Assembly (NCBI GenBank): GCA_013339765.2
Contig: JABSTR010001164.1
Coordinates: 186,001-250,000, forward strand
DNA: 64,000 bases
Origin: Haemaphysalis longicornis
Lineage: Eukaryota; Arthropoda; Arachnida; Ixodida; Ixodidae
Reading direction: 5' to 3'
The translations under genes were made by a program, and so were the position numbers. The stretch's first letter is position 1, and every line of letters starts with the position of its first letter. This document shows positions 12,447 through 21,400 of the stretch, piece by piece. The notes beneath the pieces were generated by a model. The model saw only the letters and a program-made list of their open reading frames with translations, ran no database searches and had not been told where the DNA came from.

Positions 12447-15400
12447 ACTCCAGTTGTAGATGGTTACGTGAGCACCATGCCGTGTTGTGTCCCCGGTTGC
12501 ACAGGTGGTTACAGGGGAAACCAAACCCAAAGGCGCTTTTCTCGCAATTCAAGTTACTTCGGCCTTCGTGTAGATATATGGTACCGTGCCAATGCGTGTC
12601 TTGACCGAAACCTCTCAGCCAAATCACGCGTGTGGCGTGAATTTTTGCCCTGAGGACATAGCAAAGAGCTACTCCCACTTAATTAACAGTGAAAAAGTAG
12701 AAACTGAGTGAGGAAAGTGGAGCCTCGTCGAAGGAGCCGTCCCGAAAATATTTCCAAACCTTCTTCCTTATCTATCCAAGCCGCCGGCCAATAGAAAGAA
12801 ATTTCCACGCCGAAACATGCAGATTGTTGTACAGAACTCGTCTGCACAGAAAGCCAAAACAAGCGCTAACGGTGCAGCCGAAGAAAGTGCTGCAAATTTA
12901 GACGTGCTGGCAGCGAGCAGTAAGCCTTCGTTGAGAGACATGGAAGGAGTTCGTTTTCCATTGGCGAGCTGGCGAAAGAATGTTGGAAGAGATTACAATA
13001 GAAGTTATGTTGGTTTTTTGTTGTTGTGTTGTTCTTCAGACAAATGAGAGGGATAGCTTCTTTTCGTTTAAAAGTGTTTCAATCGGGGAAGAAGTAACTA
13101 TTTCGGTCAGCTGCTGTCTCCGCAGCAGTACCTAGAAGCTCTGTCAATAGCGTAAATACAGTTACTATATATATAACCTTTTTTACCGGCACGAAGTAGA
13201 CGAGATTATAATAGCGGTATTTGCACTATTTACAGAGCTACTAGGTACTGCAGCGGAGACACAGATATACGGTTTGTGCCGGGCGCACTGCGATCGTCGT
13301 CTTCGTCTTGATTCCCTTCTCGGCCCCATCACCACGCGAAACTGATACTTGACAGCCTATTCTTTTCGCCAAGAGGGATATCCCTGTGAAAATATCTCTT
13401 ACCTTGAAACTAAAAAAAATATCCACTTTTTGGTTCTTTTTATGCAACCGATAAAGCTTTTTTAACGAAATGATGACAATGTTTGCCAGCCTTCCACTAA
13501 TGTCTCTGCATGACGCACCAGCCACATTTCCTGCCTAGAGGGTTAGAATATGCAGCCGCCTCAACAAGAAACGTAAATTATGTAATGTGAAATGGCAGAC
13601 GATGCTCCAAACGAACGCGGAAGTGCAGCCACAAAGCCGCGCGGCCTTTGAAATGCAAGCGGCTACTGCGCAATGGTTGTCGCCGATTGAGCTGCCGTAG
13701 CTCCGGTGACATGTGGCTATACTTACCACTTACAAGAGTAAATAAAAGGTTATAAACACGGCGATCGGCATATTTCGCGATAACGCTCGCAACGGCAGCA
13801 CAGATGCGGCCCGCGCTGCTTTCGCTCGTGCTTCCCCAGCGGCTGAAGGGAGCCGGTTGCGACGGCGACGCCACCTGGCGCTGTGGGTCGCTCGGGCGCC
13901 GTATTGCTGGTATGGCGGAGGCGGAGAGTTTTAAAACTGACCTTGGTTCTATAAACGTTGTCCTCGCCCGCCCGCAGCGTTTGCATACCGGATGTAAAGA
14001 AACGTTTCGTTTCCGGCTACGTCAGCCTACTCCGCGGCCATGATTGGCTTACCGGTTTTGCGGGGCCGTCGCGCGACGAGGGAATTCGGACCGAGACCGA
14101 TCGGCTCCGCCGTCGCAAAACTCCGAAAAGCGACGGCCGGCTCGTCGCTTTGCGACGTCGCTTTTAGTCGCGCGACGAGGCGCATCGCCAGTGGGAATGT
14201 GCCTTAAGAATGCACACTATGGGCGCGCTTCGTGCCTTTTTCTTGCCGTATGTGCGCACGACAGGTGCAAACAAGAGTGGTATGCTGTGGTTCGGTTACT
14301 CAACGTTCAATGTATAGCATGGAAGCGGCAGTCAGTTTTAATTATTACGCCAAAAAACGCGACGACCCATCGGGAATCTCAGAATGGCCATAATTGTGAC
14401 AATAAACTTGTACGCTGTGGCTCGTAGCAAGCTCGATCTTTCGAGACTATGGCTTTGAGCCTTCAATAAAAGCATAAATAGAAACAAATCAGGAAGCCTC
14501 GATCTCTGAAATTCAGTTTACAACGGTAATCTCAATCGCTTTCACTGGTAGCATGACGCATTCTTGCATTTGTGGGATGCTCTGAAATGGTAACACTACT
14601 TAACTGCCCCGAAATTCCTTCTAAGAGCTTACGATATTTTTTGTGTGTTCAAAAGGCAACATAAAATTACTGAATTTTGATCAGCGCAGAGATATAAATG
14701 TAACCGCTCTAAGGGTCTTTTAAATGAAATTTTAGTGACTCTTGAAGGAAGGTTTCATGAATAACGGTTTCGGATCACTATTTACGGCTTTCGTCGCAAG
14801 TGAACTTGCGAATTGAATTGTCAACGCACGCAGTACAATCAACATCTCATGTTAGCTAGGTTTCGCAAAGTGACAAGCAGGCTTACAGTGTGCAAACCAA
14901 GCTTCTGGGACCTCACAGTGAGCACAAATTTTCTGTGACGGCTGCTCTGTTGACAGATTGCGTTCTTTTAGAATCTAACAGGTGCCTGCAACAGCGAGAT
15001 GTGTTTGCATTCTTGCGTATAAGGTCGCTTACGAACCCTAAAGACGGCAAATAAATGAAGTTGCGCGTTGCAGATGTAGTAAACATTTCCTTTTTATTTA
15101 TCGTTGCAAATCAGCGTAACGGGTTCCGGTAACTACTTGTTTTGTAACCGAAATATCGCCTTTGTCTTGGCATATTTAATTCTTGAGGATTGGTAAAAAA
15201 TTAAATTCTGGCGCATTTCATTTTTTTTTCGGGAAGGGGGAGTGGGGGTCCTGCCAACGTTGCAAGAGCAGCGAGAAGATAACGCATGTAACGCGCGCGA
15301 AAAGCCAAACTATGGTTATCAGTATTATTTACAATCGAAACCTACACTAGGCGTCGTGTTCTGTAGCGTGAATGAAAAAGCAGTAACACGTATTTTCCGA

Positions 15401-18400
15401 AATGTATAACCCCCTTTGGTCCGAGATTGTCCAGAAATTGTGGGATGCCTTTTTCAAATTGTATTGAAAGCAAGCATTGTGGGAAAAAATGAAAAAAAAA
15501 AAAAAACAGAGTCATGGCACACACCCCACACACATGTGGGCAACAACGTGCATTATATATTACGCGTTTCTCCTCTTTCTTAAACTTAGGTCTACCTTAA
15601 GAGGTTAAGACGTGACCAATTAGGCATTTGGTTATGCTAAGTGAGACACGTTTTCTGGACAAGGTTGATTCATGCCGGATTTGAAAATGATATATATGAA
15701 AATGACACACAAATGCCCACATGACTGACGCAAACTCACAACTGCTTAATTTTACCGAAACATTCCCCCTCTAAATACTCTTGCGCATCCATAGAAACGT
15801 ATTTTAAATAATACGTAAAATTAGCAACTCGATACAGTTGAATAAGTGTTTATTCCTCCTCCTGAGTATAACCAACGACGGTCCAAAAATGGTATTTATT
15901 TTAGAAAAGGTACGGGAAGGACACGATCACACAGACGCTTGCGGGTGTAAAATACGTGTCCGGTAATGTATGGGCGATAGCGCACGGGTCGTGTGCAGTG
16001 TAAATGTTTTTGTTTGTTTCTTCTTTCTATAAGGACACAGCGCAATTTTACAAGGGTGTGGAATTTGCACGCGTATGCACAGGTCTTGTCGCTTCTTACC
16101 CGTTTCGCGTACTAAACTTTTATCCTTTAAATAATCGCCATGCCACCTTCAAAAAGCACCGTTCGACGTTCCCGAAACGGCAGACGACTGCACTCAACAA
16201 TAAGAAAAGTGCAATGTGTGGAAGCAATGTTTATAACACGTTTCGCACTCAAGCGGTGACCACAACGAAGATGTTTCGTGGAATTAAACCAGCGCATTAA
16301 CCCGCAACGGCCGCTGATTATTGCGTTTCTAGAGGAAACGAACACGCAGAGGTTACTATGTCATTGCTTACTGCCAAACGAGCACACATATTGGTTGTTT
16401 TGTCGTGTGCAGCACGCGCCTTGCGCCGCACGCAACGTGAAAAAGCAGACGTCGCGAGAGCGCCGTCCACACTCACGGCCGGGCTGGAGGAGCGGCGGGC
16501 GCGCACTTTCATACGGCCTGCGCTTCGCGTATAGTTCCCACCTTTCACCGCCGCTAGTTCGTGGCGCTGCGGACCAACCCTCGCTGGTTGACCTACAGCA
16601 CGGACGGGGTAGAGCGGAGGCGCGCGCGCATTTGCCACTGCCCTAGCCCTGCCGTGGCTACACGTGATACCTGTCCGTGTAAATTTACTTGTGCGCCATT
16701 AAAATAGGCGACTCATTCCCCCCTTCTGAATTTTCGGTCTAATAGGGTCAAACAGCCTAACATTATCACTCGGAAGCACCTAATCAAAAAATTGAAAGAA
16801 ACATTTTAACTCAGAGCACATGAAGAAAAATATGCGAGGCCTTCATATCTTATCAGCGACTCTATTATATGAAAATGGTGAGGCAGGCAAAAAACGCGGC
16901 ATTTTCCGTGACTGAAACATCAGTTCTTATTTTTCCTTTCGGATGATGCCTTGGCTTGTACACGCACAGGGCACGACCAGTGACGCGAATGATTTCTCGC
17001 CGAGGGAGATACGAGATACGGTTATCGCTTAGCTAAACGTGGTTCTGCTGCTCACGCTCCGGTCGGGCTGAGCGGACCGCTGGCAGCTAGCGCACTGTCA
17101 AAAACATACAGCTGAAACTCTTAATCATGCAACTGAAGTGCACAACGAGTCTTGTTTTTGGTGAGATATAGCAGCGAAGGCATTCATAGGTACCGGTGAT
17201 ATTCCGCGGCAGATCCAAAACACGTGCGGCAAGCGTTGTCGGCTCGCTCGGCCAGAGGCGATGCGTGGACTAAGAAAAAAGGGTTGGGAGGGTAGAGGGT
17301 TGGTTCGAAGCGCCCTCACTCTGTCAAGAATCTGCTGTATGGTTTCTTTGTTGGGTGCGCAGGCCGTATGAAAGTGCGCGTTCGCCGCTCCTCCAGTCCG
17401 GCCGTGCCACACTAGGAGCGGTTCGTACCGCCGCCGCCAGGGGCCGACTGTGTTCGCGCTCGGGGCGAAGCATTGTACGTCTCCGCGTGCGCATTGTACG
17501 CTCTGCGTTCCACAGCAGCCACTGCCCCTTTGTTCGTCTTGGCGGCAACAAAAGCCGGCCCAACCCTCGTTTTCGCTGAGGAGAGGGAGGAGGTCGAGGG
17601 GAAACGAGAGGGGGCAGTTGCTAACATGCGCATTGAGTGGAGGGATTTTGAACAAGAGCCAGTTTATTTTGAGAGCGGGACTTGGAAACAAGCAAAACGC
17701 GTTCGGGTTGTTTCGTGGTCCACCCTTCTTGCATCAATCGTTGCATCAATCGTTGGCTTTTCATTGTACCATGACAAGTGACAGTCTTTGATTCTCGCAA
17801 TTTCTGGGAAAGTAAAGCCGTCAGAAAGATGCACACGAACATGTTTATATTTAGCGAATGAACTGCATATGTTTCTGCACAAATGCGGTTCCCAACAACA
17901 GAGTTTGTTGTTTATGGTGGGTGGCCTGTTTTTATGAGCTCACCTGCTGCCGTCAGCAATTGTTAGGCTCCCGCAACACGCTGGCAAATTGAACAAAGCA
18001 TGTTAGCCAGCAGTCTTCTAAGCCTTGCAGCAAGATAATAGGCGTCATAGATAATAGCTATATGTCATATTTTCGGGGAAAATCAAAAGTATCGAAGCTG
18101 CAAGCTGCAAAAGTATCAAGGTCCAAAACCTTAGTGCCGCTTCGCTTGATTCTAACTGCAGATATCGAAGCATTTCAGATGAAGAGCACAGTATCGCAGC
18201 TTAGGTAATGCAATAAACCATTCATCGGGTAAAGTTCGTTTTTTTTAAATAGCGAGAAATCGGCGAGCGTGATCGCTAGTACAGCTTTATGTTGTCTGAT
18301 ATTCAGTGGTGCCGGCCCACTCCCATTTTCGATACATCATGTAACCTAAATAATATTGTGCCTGTAAAGCGCTCACTGCACAGCCTGAATCGTGATACTC

Positions 18401-21400
18401 GCTTCTCAAGCGTTAATAAACGAAAGGATACAAGCAATGGAAGCACGGGAGAACATACTCGTAGGACGACAAATTCGCATGCAGCATTTATTTCAAATAA
18501 TTTTAGCCTTAGCAAATATATTATGTACGGACCGATGCAAATACATTGTGCACAAATACAAACATGTAAAGACAAATAAACTCACCCCCTCCATAGGTGA
18601 AGTAGTGGTGGGACATTTTTTTCCTACTTTGAAGTTGGGACATGTTTTCCGGCACCATTTGTTCCGGAACTATCAGTTCCGGGGCCAGTAGCTCCGGGAC
18701 CATTTGTGCCGGGACCATATCGCCCGCACATCGTGCGTATGGTCTTCTGCTTAGCAGTTACACAGGAAAAAAACAAACACGCCTCAAGTTTAAGTACACT
18801 GCGATGACGTACACTGCAAACACCCCACGAGATTAGCGTTGCACATCCTATAGCAGTTTTTTTCGCAATAAGGCGGGTGTTCGCGAACCACTTCCGTGCG
18901 GCCGGAGCCATGCACAGCGGATTGCGTATAACGCGGCTCTTTTTACGCCGCACCAGGCACCCTGAAACAAATTTAACGTTCTCTCGCATTTAGCAAACAT
19001 ATGCCTGCGTTTATCTTTAATAAAGTAATTGTTTCTAGTAGAGCTACGGGCTTTTGGGCCTCTATTGATGCTGGCGCGCATGTTGGTATGAAGGCCGGAT
19101 CACAGTCTGGTACGCCATGATGATTAAGATGATGATTATGATGATGATGATTAGAAGCCCTCCATCTGTTTCGGGACGTCCGTTGCCACCAACCAACTTG
19201 CCTGTCTTACTCTACTCATTAAACCTACCCTTTATTACCCTAACGGGTTATCCCTCCGCCTACCGGTTTTAAACTCGCTTCTCCTATTGCCGTTTTCCGC
19301 AGCGCCACCTGTAGGGGCTGGAAAGAGCGGATAGCGTTGAGCCGCTGAGCCAAAGAAAGCGAGTTAGATGCCCGCAATGGTGGTTGCATTTCAAATGAAG
19401 GAGAAGAGCGAACACGCCGGAGTGTCGCCGTTTAAATGCACGCGAAGAAGTGTGAAGTCCCTTCACTGCGGAGCATCCCATATTCCAAATTTAGCGTTCT
19501 GGTTGTGAAGCCTAAAAAAGCTGAGAAATGAAAGCTTTTGTGGGCTTCTTTTATTGAGTCCGCACTGCGAATACAAAAAAAAAAAAACGGCATCAAGGCA
19601 AGAAAAGACCTTAACCCGGTACCGAGGCATGCTTTGCAGCGGCCGTGATCTTTCGGCTCCCACAAGATCTTTTCTTGCTGCTGTTTTCTTTTTCTACTGT
19701 TTTATCGAAAGTGTAAAAAAAGAACAAGTGCCAGTTGCAATAGGCATGCCTCAGGTTATCATGAGCCGCTGCAACCCAAATCACCTGGAATATGATGGAA
19801 GCGAAAAGCCGAAGTGTAATCCTTAAGCGCTACTATTCTGACGGATAATTTACACCACTTAATTCTAATTTATACATGGGGGTTTAATTTGTATAACAGC
19901 ACAGAGGAGCTCTTAGTGGGTAAGAAATATTTCCGCAACAATATTGCGCGTCAAAGCAGCGTCCGCGAATATGAGCTACTGTGGATCGTGGCTCATTGGT
20001 GACCCGGCAGCTCACATTCTTCACTTTAGTGAAAAAGACCGTCACTATACATCGAAGTTTTCAAAAGAATGGCGTCAATGAGCAAAATGAATAATTCAAA
20101 CAACATTTATAAGAAAAGTAATTAAATAATAGAGGATCCAGGAACAATCCTCTGTAAATTAACAGGAAAAAGTGTTCACGAAATATGCAGATTCATGGCT
20201 CTGCGTTAAATTACCACGAAAAGGGCACAGATGCCGTCTTCATAAAAATAGATCCCCGAATTCATGACCAAAAACCAATCAATACAACAGGATCGAGGAA
20301 CCACCTTTAATAGGCAATTACTGGAGTAGTCGTTTCATAGAAATAATTGCACATATAACCATGCGTGAAAAAGAAAGTAATACGAACAAGTAAAATCTGT
20401 AATTTGATATCAACGGCTCACTATGTTGTGTTGTTTCAGCCTATCACAGGCACACCTAAATCTCTTCCTGTACCGAAATCGCCCTCCACTGGAATATGCG
20501 GGTGCCTAAATGTCCATGTACTGATATGTTCCTGCACAGATAAGTCTTGTAAAAATAAGTTCAAATGGATGTGCTTTTCTATTCCTTACTTGCCGCAGAA
20601 TTTGGATTCCGTTCCGGCGAGTGCACTATGCCATACCACCTAGCAACGCCACCGCACCCAACTTTTACAGTGCTCATCTCTTGCAGTGTGCTGTTTTGTT
20701 GCGTGCTGTTTCGTCGCCGTGCTGTTTTGTCGCCGTGCTCTTCTGTCGCGTGCTGTTTTGACGCCGTGCTGTTTTGGCGCCGTGCTCTTCTGTCGTGTGC
20801 GGTTTTGTCGCTGTGCGCTCTTGTCGCTGTGCTGTTTTGACGCGTGCTGTTTTGACGCGTGCCCTTTTGACGCCGCGCTGTTATGTCGGTGCTATTTTGT
20901 CGCGTGCCGTTTCGTCGCGTGCTGTTCTGTCGGTATACCCTCCCGTCGTTCATTCGTCCTCATGTTGTCGTGCGCATGCGCTCTGTTTCGTAGAAGACCT
21001 GCGACTTGATTGTTGAAGCTGCTGTAGGTGATCAGACTCCACAAGGTCCGGCCGCAGGTAGCTTGCACGGCCGAGGGAAAAGAGGTCGCTCTGTTTCGAA
21101 AGGCTCGGCGGGCAAAGCATCCACTAGAGACGATAAGTGGCGCTTGCAGAGTGGCGCACGAACACTTCAACCAAAATGACGGGCGCACTCTGGCCTTGAT
21201 CAACATAAGCTCATCGGAATGCCATGCCGGCGACATCATCCACGACACCACAAGGATACTAAAACTCAACTTCGTGCCCGCCAACAGCCGCGCCATTCAA
21301 ATCTTGCGCGTGATTGCAAGCTTCCCTGAATTTTTTTTCTATAAGTGCAAAGTGGCAGCAGCTCACGAGTAGGCCCTTATGCGACTGCATGGTGTGGGTC

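Larger units (their letters stand above)
11525..14204 (+). mobile_element. PIF/Harbinger-like DNA transposon relic, 2.68 kb, with TAA target duplication
   Basis: The two ends are exact inverted repeats starting AGGCACATTCCCACTGGCGA (11525 inward and 14204 inward), with further GTCGCGCGAC pairing inside. TAA flanks both sides (11522-11524 and 14205-14207), the 3-bp duplication typical of PIF/Harbinger. Inside is a broken THAP-domain gene but no readable transposase. A second inverted pair lies about 0.7 kb in from the left end and 0.25 kb in from the right. A foldback MITE is nested at 13115-13261. Its position would be the long intron of the cenH3 candidate. Confidence 0.7.

Noticed and set aside
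12010..12678. 222-codon minus-strand frame in the Harbinger-like element
   Set aside because: Antisense to the THAP relic and full of repeat translation (ARTHARTHA from the GTGC run).
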